DNA from: Lysinibacillus pakistanensis
GTDB lineage: Bacteria; Bacillota; Bacilli; Bacillales_A; Planococcaceae
Assembly (NCBI RefSeq): GCF_030123245.1
Contig: NZ_CP126101.1
Span: 804,501-868,500 of the forward strand
Length of the DNA: 64,000 bases
Reading direction: 5' to 3'
In this document: positions 27,200 to 36,784 of the stretch, one piece after another
Numbering within the stretch: position 1 is the stretch's first letter
Layout: every line of letters begins with the position of its first letter
Translations under genes and position numbers: made by a program
Notes under the pieces: model-generated
Database searches by the model: none
Told to the model about the DNA's origin: nothing
What the model saw: only the letters and a program-made list of their open reading frames with translations

Positions 27200-27610
27200 T
27201 TGGCAGCAAATTTAACAGCGCAAAATGCATACAAACAAAATAGTGTGACCACTGCTTCCCCTGGTGAGCTGACATTAATGCTTTACAATGGATGCTTGAA
27301 ATTTTTAGGTAAGGCTAAGCTTGCAATTGAAGAAAAGAATATTCAAGAAAAAAATAACAATCTTCAAAGAGCACAGGCCATTATTGCGGAACTAATGTCT
27401 ACATTAAATATGGACATTGACATTTCAAAGCAAATGCTCCCTCTTTACGAATATATGAATCATCGCTTAGTCGAAGCAAATATTCAAAACGATGTGGCGA
27501 TTATTGAAGAGGTTGAAGGTTTGGTGACGGAGTTCCGTGATACGTGGAAGGAAGTTATTCGCATTAATCGACAGCAGCAATTTGGTCAGGGAAACAACGG
27601 ACAAATTTAG
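27200..27610 (+). CDS. fliS: flagellin export chaperone FliS
   Basis: 136 residues. The N-terminus NAYKQNSVTTASPGELTLML and YNGCLKFLGKAK are the conserved flagellin-chaperone signature; FRDTWKEVIR closes the last helix. FliS binds the flagellin C-terminus and prevents early polymerisation. TTG start with AAAGGAG upstream. A terminator follows ten bases after the stop, so it ends the flaG-fliD-fliT-fliS unit. Confidence 0.95.
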   Translation: MAANLTAQNAYKQNSVTTASPGELTLMLYNGCLKFLGKAKLAIEEKNIQEKNNNLQRAQAIIAELMSTLNMDIDISKQMLPLYEYMNHRLVEANIQNDVAIIEEVEGLVTEFRDTWKEVIRINRQQQFGQGNNGQI

Positions 27611-27619
27611 ACAAACGAA

Positions 27620-27650
27620 GAGACCATCTATTGATGATGGTCTCTTTTCT
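27620..27650 (+). terminator. Rho-independent terminator after fliS
   Basis: GAGACCATC pairs with GATGGTCTC over a short loop, followed by TTTT and further T-rich sequence. Confidence 0.85.
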
Positions 27651-27700
27651 TTATGCGAAAATCGCACAACAAAAATACATTAAGGGAAAGCCGATAAATA

Positions 27701-27882
27701 GGTGTCAATCCTCCTCCTCTGAATTTACGCTTTGTTCTGGATACTCTTGAGGTACGAGCCTATGGTGAAATCATTTGGAGTCGAACTTTTGGTAAAGGCA
27801 AGCAATATGGTGTGAATTTCAATCATCAGGAAGCTGTTGAGGATTGATTATTGAAGAGTTGAAGTTGCGACGAAGACCCTAA
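27701..27882 (+). pseudogene. truncated, frameshifted copy of the PilZ gene at 30063
   Basis: Translates as GVNPPPLNLRFVLDTLEVRA, YGEIIWSRTFGKGKQYGV and NFNHQEAVED, then a missing T shifts the frame before IIEELKLRRR. This matches residues ~60-118 of the intact PilZ protein at 30063-30443 almost residue by residue. The N-terminal half, including the start, is absent. Base changes are frequent at third positions, so the copy is old rather than a recent duplication. Confidence 0.85.
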
Positions 27883-28422
27883 GAAAAAGCATTAACAACT
27901 TGTTCTCCAATCCCATATGAATCATTAAAGTATAATGATTTAAGGATATCGAACTATCTATTACTGAACATTATGTAGTACGAAACTCCAGATAGGCTGT
28001 TACTTTCATTGTAAAAAAGGATAGAGACTCTCAAAAAATTGAGAGAACCCTTCCTTTTATCTTGGTCGTTTAACACCACCACGTCTTTTCATTTCAAAGC
28101 CATATAAATAATTTCTGGAACATTAATTCTTCCGTCTAGGCGAATTTCAATAACACCTAGCTTAAGGTGAACAGCTACATGGCTGTGATCCATTATTAGA
28201 GATTTATATCAAAGCTTTGACAATATATTTGATTAACCAAGGGTAGAAATATATAAGAAAAAAATGCTAGACTTATCGAAGAAAAATGTGGTGAATGTAA
28301 TGATTAAGCATGAGATGAACAATTTTAAGTATAGATGATTAGTCAAGGTGAACCACTTATTATTAAGCGTTTATACAAGCGCGAGCTGTACCTATTTTAA
28401 ATTTCTTACGAGGAGATAACAC
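27883..28422. other. decayed intergenic stretch
   Basis: 540 bases with no intact gene. It contains a short minus-strand remnant (28057-28193), a symmetrical hairpin CTCTC/GAGAG at 28028-28045 flanked by T-rich runs on both strands, and an AT-rich segment leading to the ribosome site (GAGGAG) of the gene at 28423. Confidence 0.6.
28057..28193 (-). pseudogene. unidentified minus-strand gene remnant
   Basis: An ATG at 28193 (minus strand) opens 34 codons rich in conserved-looking residues (VAVHLKLGVIEIRLDGRINV, then PEIIYMALK) before a stop; another frame continues FEMKRRGGVKRPR to a stop at 28057. The arrangement looks like a small gene broken by one frameshift. I do not recognise the family. 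Confidence 0.3.
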
Positions 28423-29412
28423 ATGCCAAAAAAACAGATCAACCCAAAATTAATTTCTGCTTTAACAGGAAGAGAACTGGACTCCATTTCTCCGTCACCG
28501 ATAAACAAAGATTTAGGTGGGAAATATGTAAAAACGATTATAGATCGGAAATCAAAGATTGAACCTATCTTTCAGAAAAATGAGATGATGATGCAATGTA
28601 AACGTTGCGGTCAAAAAGGAAAATATGATGTTGGTCTTATTTCTATTGATATTCCTGAAAAAAAGGAAGATATAGACAACACGATACGCCAAATGACTGG
28701 CTATTTTAGGTGTAATCATTGTAATGCTGGGGGAGAATGGGAAGATTCTAGCGAAGTACTCATGCTATCTATCATGACTTTACTGGATCCTGATGAGTTT
28801 AGCGATCTTTGCCAAATAGGAAAAATGCAGCTCTACGACGGCACATCTCATCAATATGCTACAGATGGAGAGGAACATTTGTTACAAAAAATTGCGAAAG
28901 ATCCGAATGATGGATTTATTTGGAATCGCTTAGGGAACCTTTATCAAAAAGGAGGGCGACCTGAATTAGCAATGGCTGCTTTTGAAAAATCAATCGAGAT
29001 TGATCCTAAACAAATGGAGTCTCACTATTCGATTGGTACCCTTCTCTCTGAAGTTAATGACAATCAACAAGCTATGCATCATTTTCATCAGATGATGTTA
29101 ACTGCTGAAGAATATAAGCAGATGGATGCCGAAAATTTAAGAGAGTTACTGTCATTTGGTCTCCATGTAGCGTTTGATATTTTTATTCATTCTAATGGGA
29201 AAATTCCATTATTCCCAACTACGGATGTTTTACTCTCATTTGGAAAAGAGTTAGACGGAGAGACTTATACATTGGATTTCGAAATTCATCCTGATGACTT
29301 AACTTCATTTTATCCAATTGCAGAGTCATTTATGGGAAAACGAGTAAATGAAATTCCAAAAAAGAAACGAATAAAAACAGCAGCGTCACTTTTTAAGGGA
29401 AAATCAAAGTAA
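28423..29412 (+). CDS. tetratricopeptide-repeat protein with zinc-ribbon
   Basis: 329 residues of unknown function. Residues ~60-105 contain two CxxC pairs (CKRCGQKGKY and CNHCNAGGEW), the make-up of a zinc ribbon. Residues ~150-225 hold TPR-like helices (IWNRLGNLYQKGGRPELAMAAFEKSIEIDP in pieces: LGNLYQKGG, AFEKSIEIDP). The C-terminal third is unassigned, with a basic end. No signal peptide or membrane segment, so cytoplasmic. GAGGAG precedes the ATG. It stands alone between decayed sequences that are bracketed by a PilZ gene and its broken copy, so it probably arrived with, or survived, that rearrangement. Confidence 0.7.
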   Translation: MPKKQINPKLISALTGRELDSISPSPINKDLGGKYVKTIIDRKSKIEPIFQKNEMMMQCKRCGQKGKYDVGLISIDIPEKKEDIDNTIRQMTGYFRCNHCNAGGEWEDSSEVLMLSIMTLLDPDEFSDLCQIGKMQLYDGTSHQYATDGEEHLLQKIAKDPNDGFIWNRLGNLYQKGGRPELAMAAFEKSIEIDPKQMESHYSIGTLLSEVNDNQQAMHHFHQMMLTAEEYKQMDAENLRELLSFGLHVAFDIFIHSNGKIPLFPTTDVLLSFGKELDGETYTLDFEIHPDDLTSFYPIAESFMGKRVNEIPKKKRIKTAASLFKGKSK

Positions 29413-30062
29413 AAATGTCATGCACCTTTTCCACATCCTTCTATAAATAATGGCTCAATTTTTAATGTTCATCCACTAGCAAACCTAGATGATATCACTG
29501 ATATATACAAAATCTTATGATGGTAATCTAATATTTAGGATTTTTGTGGGGGACTCTTTTTCACTTAAAAAGATGAAAAAAGAATCTATTTCTTTAAGGT
29601 TCATCTATAGGGATACACACTTGGTGAATTATCACTTGCTAAAAAAGGAATAGGATGAAGCGTTAATATACAGGAAGAACCTGCGTTTTGGCATGGCAAG
29701 GATGAAATAGAACAAAAACGACAAGATTATAATGACTTTACAAATTTCGACAAGATAAGGAAATCATCTATAATAAGGTGAGCTTAAGAAACCTGGATAT
29801 TGTTGCATACACATTCGTGCTGACCGTATGTTTCGCATGAGCCTGTAAAATGTGTGCGATCGTATTCTTCACGTTCATGCGGTATGCTAGGCATGAATAG
29901 CCACAGTATTCTTACTCATTCGGATCTTTGGTCGGATTATATGTAGTCGTAAAATTAGGTCTAAAAACGGTACAATATGTTACTAATTCCCTCTAGATGT
30001 AAAACATGCATCGTGTCATAATCAAGCTAACTATATGTTTTGAATAATATTGGGGTGGGAAT
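29413..30062. other. 650-base stretch without recognisable gene
   Basis: Multiple stops in all frames. Short open pieces such as EEPAFWHGKDEIEQKRQDY (about 29680-29736) hint at decayed coding sequence, but none is recognisable. No convincing terminator after the TPR gene was seen. The last ~15 bases provide the ribosome site GGGGTGGG for the PilZ gene. Confidence 0.5.
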
Positions 30063-30443
30063 ATGATATTTAAGCGTCAAGAAGGTTTTCGCTTTAAATT
30101 CGAAGAACCGGTTACAATGACTTTCGCTATATACGAGGATGGTAGGGTCAATCAAGAGCAAACAGCTATGGCTGAGTTGCTTGATATTAGTCCGCGCGGT
30201 TTAAAGATGTTTACTGAGGTGGATTTGGGCGTTAATCCTCCTCCTTTAGATCTCCGCTTTGTGCTTGATACAAGAGAGGTGCGGGCATATGGAGAAATCA
30301 TTTGGAGTCGACCTTTTGGGACAGGTAAGCAATATGGTGTGTTTTTCAATAATCAGGGGGCAGTTGAGGATTTGATTGTCGAAGAATTAAAATTGCGTCG
30401 AAAAAAAGAAGCGGCTGAGGCAAAAATTAAAAATAATTCGTAA
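30063..30443 (+). CDS. PilZ-domain protein
   Basis: 126 residues. The PilZ c-di-GMP binding features are visible: an N-terminal Arg pair in FKRQEGFRFKF and LLDISPRGLKMF (DxSxxG), followed by beta strands ending GEIIWSRPFGTGKQYGVFF. PilZ proteins sense cyclic di-GMP and often adjust motility, which fits the flagellar neighbourhood. The spacing of the arginines is slightly unlike the RxxxR consensus. Ribosome site GGGGTGGG upstream. A broken copy of its 3' half lies at 27701. Confidence 0.85.
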   Translation: MIFKRQEGFRFKFEEPVTMTFAIYEDGRVNQEQTAMAELLDISPRGLKMFTEVDLGVNPPPLDLRFVLDTREVRAYGEIIWSRPFGTGKQYGVFFNNQGAVEDLIVEELKLRRKKEAAEAKIKNNS

Positions 30444-30470
30444 ATTTTTTGTGAAAAAAAGAATTAATTT

Positions 30471-30498
30471 AGAGGTATTCCACACACTTGTGTAGAAT
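30471..30498 (+). promoter_or_regulatory. candidate sigma-H-like promoter of hpf
   Basis: AGAGGTATT and TAGAAT with intervening CACACACTTG resemble the sigma-H elements (RnAGGAwww, RnGAAT), each with one mismatch. B. subtilis hpf (yvyD) is known to use sigma-H and sigma-B. The segment also includes the palindrome ACACACTTGTGT. Confidence 0.35.
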
Positions 30499-30533
30499 TA
30501 ATATAGTATAGCAGTTATAAAGGAGGAGTTTAC

Positions 30534-31085
30534 ATGTTAAACTTTAACATTCGTGGTGAAAATATTGAGGTAACTCCAGCTATTCGAGAGTATGTAGAGA
30601 ACAAAATCGACAAAGTTGAACGTTATTTTAACGAAGATGTTAACGCCAACGCTAACGTAAATTTAAAGGTTTATAATGACAAACAAACTAAAGTGGAAGT
30701 TACTATTCCAATGAAAAATTTAACTCTTCGTGCAGAAGAGCGTCATAATGATATGTATGCTGCGGTTGATTTAATCGTTGATAAATTAGAACGACAAATT
30801 CGTAAGCATAAAACAAAGGTAAACCGTAAATTCCGTGAGCGCGAGGGTGCAGGCCTTTATTTTGCTACTTCACAAGCAGCTGTAGATGCAGTACCAGAGG
30901 AAGAGGAATACTCAATTGTTCGTACAAAGCAATTTGATTTAAAACCAATGGATCAAGAAGAAGCTGTACTACAAATGAATATGCTAGGTCATGATTTCTA
31001 CGTCTTTACAGATGCAGAATCCAATGGCACGAATATTGTCTATAAACGCAAGGACGGTAAATACGGCTTAATCGAAACAACTTAA
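30534..31085 (+). CDS. hpf: ribosome hibernation promoting factor, long form
   Basis: 183 residues, the long-form size. The N-terminal ribosome-binding domain (FNIRGENIEVTPAIREYVE, ERHNDMYAAVDLIVDKLERQ) and C-terminal dimerisation domain (IVRTKQFDLKPMDQEEAVLQ, then FTDAESNGTNIVYKRKDGKY) are both present. It dimerises 70S ribosomes into 100S particles in stationary phase. AAAGGAGGAG lies upstream of the ATG. Between the PilZ gene and secA, as in many Bacilli. Confidence 0.95.
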   Translation: MLNFNIRGENIEVTPAIREYVENKIDKVERYFNEDVNANANVNLKVYNDKQTKVEVTIPMKNLTLRAEERHNDMYAAVDLIVDKLERQIRKHKTKVNRKFREREGAGLYFATSQAAVDAVPEEEEYSIVRTKQFDLKPMDQEEAVLQMNMLGHDFYVFTDAESNGTNIVYKRKDGKYGLIETT

Positions 31086-31099
31086 CCTCACAAGATAGA

Positions 31100-31129
31100 A
31101 GCTCTCGCTATAGCGGGAGCTTTTTATTT
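31100..31129 (+). terminator. Rho-independent terminator of hpf
   Basis: AGCTCTCGC pairs with GCGGGAGCT over TATA, followed by TTTTTATTT. The group II intron begins at the next base. Confidence 0.9.
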
Positions 31130-33015
31130 GTGTGCCCGGCATGCGCAACAACTAGGTGGTGAAAGTCCACTACAGACTTGGCAGTAGGAACTGTTAGCAA
31201 AAGACAAGGGTGTCCATGGTGACATGGAATCTGAAGGAAGTCGGACGCAAAATCTCGAACTGACGAACAGAAATCAGATACAAGGCTGACTTGGGATGGA
31301 TGAGCTTGCAAATCAAAGTAAAGTCCAATACTGCCCGAATCCCATACAGTAAATCTGGCAGTTACATGAGAGGAAAGTGGTTGTGCTTACCCGGGGAGAT
31401 CTCTTGAGGGTTATTGAATTAACAATCAGATTAGTGATAATCGGATGAATCAAGAGAAGTCAGCAGAGGTCATAGTAGCTTTCTAACGAAAGTAAAGGAC
31501 TGAACAATCTTAAATCTTGAATGAACAAGGAGGTGAAGACATCCCGACAAAACACAGAAAACATCGAGGTAAAGACCAAAAGATGGCTACTTATAGAGGG
31601 TTAAGCTGGAAGTGAAAGAGTATATAAGAGTGTGTAGGGATGTAGACATGGAAATGAAGAAACAAGATGGTATCCATTTAATCGATAGAATCGTTACCAA
31701 CGGCAATTTATGGAGAGCTTATAAAAAGGTAAAAGAAAATGGAGGGGCTCCGGGCGTAGATGGAATAACAGTTCACGAACTAAAATCTCACCTGCGGAAA
31801 CATTTTGAGCCACTCAAAATCAAGCTAAGAGATGGCACTTACCAACCGCAACCAGTGAAAAGGGTGGCTATTCCAAAATCGGATGGCACGAAGAGATATT
31901 TAGGGATTCCTTGCGTACTCGACCGGGTAGTCCAACAAGCGATTCTACAAGTAATTGATCCAATCATTGATCCGCATTTTTCAAAGAAAAGTTTCGGCTT
32001 CCGGAAAGGAAGAAACGCACATCAAGCAATCGAACTCGCCGAACAATACTATCAAGAAGGATATCGAACGGTGGTGGACTGTGATTTAAAAAGCTATTTT
32101 GATACAATCCATCACCAACGACTAAGAGCGTATCTAGAAGAATTCATTACAGATAAGATTGTCCTCAAACTCATTTGGAAATTCTTACGTTCAGGTATTC
32201 TTGATAAAGATACTTACGTTGAAACAACGGAGGGAGCTCCGCAAGGTGGTCCGCTGTCTCCTATTCTAGCAAATGTTTACTTAAATAAACTAGATAGAGA
32301 ACTGGAAAAACGAGGACATCGTTTTATCCGATACGCGGATGACTTTGTGATATACGTGAAAACGCCTAGAGCGGGAGAACGTGTCATGGCAAGTGTGAAG
32401 AAATATATCGAAGAAAATTTAGGTCTAACGATTAATGAAAAGAAAAGTAAAGTATGCGGTGCAACAAGCGCTACATTCCTAGGTTTTAACATACAAAACT
32501 TAAAGGGAAAGTTGGATGCCGACCGAGTAAATCTGCTAAACAACGATTCAAAGATAAATTAAGAAAATTAACGAATCGAAAAATAGCAGGAACGTTTGAA
32601 GAGATTGCGAAAAGAATCAATCAAACAACGGTTGGATGGATTAATTACTATGGAATTGCCAATATGAAAGCCTTCATAAAAGAAACACAAGGTTGGTTAA
32701 ACCATCGATTGCGTCAACTCATCTTGAAGAGATGGAAGAAACCAAAAACGAAATATGCGAAACTACGTCAATATGGAATTGACCATGATGATGCGATGAA
32801 AATAGCCTATTCGAGAAAAGGGTATTGGCGACTATCGAGAAACGAGATTATCCATCGAGCGATAACAAATGAAAAGCTCACAAAGTGGGGATTGAAAGAT
32901 ATAACCCAGCTTTATGAGCTCAGATACTTAAGGGATTGAACCGCCGTATACGGAACCGTACGTACGGTGGTGTGAGAGGTCGACTAGTCAATTAATGGCT
33001 AGTCTCCTACTCGAT
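31130..33015 (+). mobile_element. group II intron, bacterial class C-like, after hpf terminator
   Basis: The 5' end GTGTGCCC at 31130 fits the group II start consensus and directly follows the T-run of the hpf terminator, the known target of class C introns. A 5' RNA region of ~480 bases precedes the reverse transcriptase. Domain V is visible at about 32941-32973 (CCGCCGTATACGG, then CCGTACGTACGGTGG), and domain VI follows as GACTAG/CTAGTC with the end CTCGAT at ~33015. The encoded protein has no HNH endonuclease, also as in class C. The reverse transcriptase is frameshifted, so mobility is doubtful. Exact 3' end is uncertain by a few bases. Confidence 0.85.
31612..32939 (+). pseudogene. group II intron reverse transcriptase/maturase, frameshifted
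   Basis: The first part (GTG 31612, or more likely ATG 31648, to 32562) holds the RT domains: NGGAPGVDGITV, SFGFRKGRNAHQAI, DCDLKSYFDTI, GAPQGGPLSPILANVYL and FIRYADDFVIY with the YADD catalytic site. Around 32500, one A appears to be missing in a run of A; the other frame then continues CRPSKSAKQRFKDKL, maturase domain X (TVGWINYYGIANMKAFI, WLNHRLRQLI) to a stop at 32939. Total would be ~440 residues, normal for class C proteins. A homopolymer sequencing error is possible. Confidence 0.85.
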
Positions 33016-33071
33016 TAGTCTACAATCCCTATTCGAATATGGATAACAACTTTACTAACTAGGGAGACTGT

Positions 33072-33101
33072 TTGCATGAAACTGTTACACAATGGTAAAA
33101 T
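33072..33101 (+). promoter_or_regulatory. candidate sigma-A promoter of secA
   Basis: TTGCAT, 18 bases, TAAAAT: four of six and five of six matches to consensus, ending 34 bases before the secA ATG and outside the intron. Confidence 0.5.
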
Positions 33102-33135
33102 GAAATTTGAGACTATATAGGAAGTGAAAAAATTC

Positions 33136-35646
33136 ATGGCAAACCTATTAAATAAATTATTTGATTTCAATAAACGTGAGTTAAAAAAATTAGAAAAAAT
33201 CGCTGACCAGGTAGAGAGCTTTGCTTCTCAAATGGAGCAGCTTTCAGATGATCAATTACAAGCAAAAACGGAAGAATTTAAAAAACGCTTTGCCGATGGA
33301 GAGAAGTTAGAGTCGATTCGTGCGGAGGCTTTTGCGGTTTGTCGCGAAGCGTCGAAGCGTGTATTAGAGATGTACCCATTCCGCGTTCAAATTATGGGTG
33401 CTGCTGCACTTGATGAAGGGAATATTGCGGAAATGAAAACTGGTGAAGGGAAAACATTAACAGCTACAATGGCTGTTTATTTGAATGCCCTTACCAGTAA
33501 AGGTGTACACGTTGTCACTGTCAATGAATATTTAGCAAGCCGTGATGCTGCCGAAATGGGGGAGCTCTATAACTTCTTAGGATTAACGGTTGGTTTAAAC
33601 TTAAACAGCCTATCAAAAGAAGAGAAACGTGCGGCCTATGAAGCGGATATAACATATAGCACTAACAATGAGCTGGGCTTTGATTATTTACGTGATAATA
33701 TGGTGCTTTATAAAGAGGAACGTGTACAACGTCCCCTTCATTATGCGGTTATCGATGAGGTAGACTCGATTTTAATCGATGAAGCGCGTACACCATTAAT
33801 TATTTCGGGGCAGGCTGGGAAATCAGCACAGCTTTATAAACAGTCGAATGCATTTGTTCGTATGTTAAATGCAGAAACGGATTACACATATGAGGAATCG
33901 ACAAAAGGTGTAACGTTAACAGATGCTGGTGTTGAAAAAGCAGAGAAGGCATTTGGCATTGACAATTTATTTGATTTAACACATGTTCGTTTAAACCATG
34001 CCATTAATCAATCGTTAAAGGCACATGTAAGTATGCATAATGATGTGGATTATGTTGTCCAGGATGGCGAAATTATTATTGTTGATGGCTTTACAGGTCG
34101 TTTAATGAAAGGACGTCGCTATTCTGATGGACTACACCAGGCGATTGAGGCGAAGGAAGGCGTAGAGATACAAAATGAGTCGATGACAATGGCAACAATC
34201 ACCTTCCAAAACTACTTCCGTATGTACCAAAAGCTTTCAGGGATGACAGGTACAGCGAAAACAGAGGAAGAGGAATTCCGTAATATTTACAATATGAATG
34301 TTATAGCTATTCCAACGAATAAACCGATTGCTCGTGATGACCGTCCAGACTTAATTTTTGCTTCCATGGAAGGGAAATATAAAGCGGTGGCTGCAGATAT
34401 TGCAGAACGTCATCAAGCTGGACAACCTGTTTTAGTTGGTACAGTTGCGATTGAAACATCTGAAATTATTTCGAAATTGTTGGATAAACATAAAATTCCT
34501 CATAATGTTTTAAATGCGAAAAACCATGAACGTGAAGCAGAAATCATTGCGAATGCTGGTACGAAGGGTGCAGTGACAATTGCCACGAATATGGCTGGTC
34601 GTGGTACGGATATTAAACCAGGAGAAGGCGTGTTGGAGCTTGGCGGTTTAGCCGTTATTGGTACAGAGCGTCATGAATCTCGTCGTATTGATAATCAGCT
34701 TCGTGGTCGTTCTGGGCGTCAGGGGAATCCAGGGGTTACACAATTTTATCTGTCATTAGAAGATGAACTGATGCGTCGTTTCGGCTCTGATAATATGAAA
34801 TCCATGATGATGCGACTTGGGATGGATGATTCACAGCCGTTGCAATCCAAGGTTGTGTCGAAGGCAGTCGAATCTGCTCAAAAACGTGTAGAAGGCAATA
34901 ACTTTGATGCCCGTAAACGTTTATTACAGTATGATGATGTTTTACGTCAACAGCGTGAGATTATTTATAAAGAGCGTTATGATGTACTCGAAACAGAAAA
35001 TATGCGTGAGCTTGTTGAGTCTATGATTCAAGAGACAATTGACAATGTAGTTGGTATGTTTACCCAAGGTGAGCAAAAGGATTGGAACTTAAAAGCCATT
35101 GAGGATTTTGTTGCTGCAAACTTACTCGATGAAGGTGTTCTAAAGGCAGAAGATTTCCAAGGTAAAACTGCAGAGGATATTAATCAAATGATTTCAGATG
35201 CAGTACATGTACGTTATGATGAAAAAGAGACAGATCTTACACCAGAGCGTATGCGTGAATTTGAAAAGGTTATTTTATTACGTTCAATTGATACGAAATG
35301 GATTGATCATATTGATGCAATGGATCAGTTACGTCAAGGTATCCATCTTCGTGCATATGGTCAAAATGATCCGCTTCGTGAGTATCAGCAAGAGGGCTTT
35401 GCTATGTTTGAGGATATGGTAGCTTCGATCCGAGAAGATGTAGCAAAATATGCGATGAAGGCAGAAATCCACAATAATTTAGAGCGTGAAGAAGTTGCTA
35501 AAGGTCAAGCTGTTAATCCGAAAGAGGAAGGCGGTTCAGCTCCTAAAAAGCAACCAGTTCGTAAGGCAGAAAATATTGGACGTAATGATTTATGTCCATG
35601 CGGAAGCGGTAAGAAATTTAAAAACTGCCATGGTGCAGCTCAATAA
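33136..35646 (+). CDS. secA: preprotein translocase ATPase SecA
   Basis: About 836 residues from the ATG at 33136, preferred to the GTG at 33124 because GGAAGTG lies upstream of it and MANLLNKLF begins like other SecA proteins. Walker [13 protein letters not shown] (~98), DEAD-type [36 protein letters not shown] (helicase motif VI) and the C-terminal zinc motif [14 protein letters not shown] (binding SecB-like partners or phospholipids) are all in place. SecA drives protein export through SecYEG at the membrane. Followed by a strong terminator. Confidence 0.98.
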   Translation: MANLLNKLFDFNKRELKKLEKIADQVESFASQMEQLSDDQLQAKTEEFKKRFADGEKLESIRAEAFAVCREASKRVLEMYPFRVQIMGAAALDEGNIAEMKTGEGKTLTATMAVYLNALTSKGVHVVTVNEYLASRDAAEMGELYNFLGLTVGLNLNSLSKEEKRAAYEADITYSTNNELGFDYLRDNMVLYKEERVQRPLHYAVIDEVDSILIDEARTPLIISGQAGKSAQLYKQSNAFVRMLNAETDYTYEESTKGVTLTDAGVEKAEKAFGIDNLFDLTHVRLNHAINQSLKAHVSMHNDVDYVVQDGEIIIVDGFTGRLMKGRRYSDGLHQAIEAKEGVEIQNESMTMATITFQNYFRMYQKLSGMTGTAKTEEEEFRNIYNMNVIAIPTNKPIARDDRPDLIFASMEGKYKAVAADIAERHQAGQPVLVGTVAIETSEIISKLLDKHKIPHNVLNAKNHEREAEIIANAGTKGAVTIATNMAGRGTDIKPGEGVLELGGLAVIGTERHESRRIDNQLRGRSGRQGNPGVTQFYLSLEDELMRRFGSDNMKSMMMRLGMDDSQPLQSKVVSKAVESAQKRVEGNNFDARKRLLQYDDVLRQQREIIYKERYDVLETENMRELVESMIQETIDNVVGMFTQGEQKDWNLKAIEDFVAANLLDEGVLKAEDFQGKTAEDINQMISDAVHVRYDEKETDLTPERMREFEKVILLRSIDTKWIDHIDAMDQLRQGIHLRAYGQNDPLREYQQEGFAMFEDMVASIREDVAKYAMKAEIHNNLEREEVAKGQAVNPKEEGGSAPKKQPVRKAENIGRNDLCPCGSGKKFKNCHGAAQ

Positions 35647-35654
35647 TCACTTAA

Positions 35655-35695
35655 AAAAAGATCATTTTAGCCACGTGTTAAAATGATCTTTTTCT
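35655..35695 (+). terminator. Rho-independent terminator of secA
   Basis: AAAAAGATCATTTTA pairs perfectly with TAAAATGATCTTTTT across a nine-base loop; the T-run is part of the stem. Confidence 0.85.
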
Positions 35696-36102
35696 ATATT
35701 TAAAAATAGATAATGAAGGAAAATAAGTAGAAAAAAGTCAGAATTCATAGACAATTGAAATATATGGGTATACAATAGCTGTAAATCAATAGGGATTTAG
35801 TTCAACAAAAAAACACTTTTTATCTCCTTATTCTATTTTTTATAAGTAAAATTAACTGTTTGGATTATTAAATGAGTGTATTAAGTTCTAGTGGTATTAA
35901 CAGAGGAAGTTTCCCTCGTCACGATTTGTTTGAACAAGCTTTCTTTGAAGTAAAGGGGGTGGTGTTGTGTGGATACAAAAATCCTCGAGTAAACAGTCTG
36001 GAGGACCTCCTCGAGGATGTACATTGGGGTATACCAATATATATTTAGTATATTCCTTTTTACTGCTGAATATAAACATAAATTTCATAAGGGGGAATAT
36101 CG
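35696..36102. other. intergenic region before comK-like gene
   Basis: 400 AT-rich bases with no supported gene. It contains an inverted repeat ATCCTCGAG (35981) / CTCGAGGAT (36010) enclosing GTC-TGGAG-GAC, with no T-run, and one AAAA-N5-TTTT element at 35808-35820. The ribosome site GGGGG for the next gene lies at ~36091. Confidence 0.5.
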
Positions 36103-36651
36103 ATGCATAAAGAGAACATTATGAGAAGTGAAACGATGCTGTATATGCCTGTGTATGATGCCTTTGGAAACTTGTGTACACGTGTAATAGAAAGGGATAA
36201 TCAATTTATATCGAAATTACCACCAACAAAATTGATGGACTTTAATTTACGTTATTTTGGCTCTAGTTTAAGAGGAGCTTTTGATGGCTCCAAAATGATT
36301 CTTGGCAAGCTCAATAAGAATCCAATCATTGTTCATGAGCAAAGTAATAATGTCTGGTTTCCAAGTAGGTCATATCGGCGACCAGAATGTATGTGGTTTG
36401 CTGTTCATCATATTGAGGATTATCAAGCATTAGATAAAAAGAACACAAAAGTATTTTTTATGGATGGTAATGTTTTTGATGTAGACATTAGTGTGAATGT
36501 ATTTGAATACCGAATTCAAAGAGCCTTTTTATTAAAATATAAACTGGAGAATCGTACTAAGCACTTACATGTTCCATATGATCCAGTAAAAGCCTTTCAA
36601 CGCATGACAACCTTCAGTCCTTTGTGTGAGAATGAAGTTCAATTTGAATAG
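36103..36651 (+). CDS. comK: ComK-family competence transcription factor
   Basis: 182 residues. Motifs in ComK order: TRVIERDNQFI, RYFGSSLRGAFDGSKMI, NPIIVHEQSNNVWFPS, RRPECMWFAVHHIEDY, VFFMDGNVFDVDISVNVFEYRI. These align with the B. subtilis pattern (KIIEKD, RFFGSSYAGR, PPIMVDPSNQIFLFPT, RPQCGWISHVHVKEF). ComK activates DNA-uptake genes by binding AT-boxes. A second member lies at 38071 on the opposite strand, so this organism has at least two. An alternative start at the internal ATG eight codons in is possible. Confidence 0.85.
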   Translation: MHKENIMRSETMLYMPVYDAFGNLCTRVIERDNQFISKLPPTKLMDFNLRYFGSSLRGAFDGSKMILGKLNKNPIIVHEQSNNVWFPSRSYRRPECMWFAVHHIEDYQALDKKNTKVFFMDGNVFDVDISVNVFEYRIQRAFLLKYKLENRTKHLHVPYDPVKAFQRMTTFSPLCENEVQFE

Positions 36652-36784
36652 GCATCATAGCGTATTCTAAAAAAGTATGTTTTCCGACGTAAAAACGTTA
36701 TAATAATAAGATACGGGGCTAGAGCAATGGCACTTTTGATTACATTTTAAATAGCCTCATTAATTATGTTCGGAGGATTTAACA

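Noticed and set aside
27690..27697. Sigma-D -10 element GCCGATAA before the PilZ fragment
   Set aside because: The -10 match is perfect but no TAAA lies at the right distance, and only a pseudogene follows.
35808..35860. ComK-binding box pair upstream of comK
   Set aside because: One AAAA-N5-TTTT is good, but the second is imperfect and the 27-base spacing does not fit the usual 8, 18 or 31; the region is AT-rich enough for chance.
35897..36088. Minus-strand 63-residue frame
   Set aside because: No ribosome site, no conserved features, and it spans the inverted repeat before comK.
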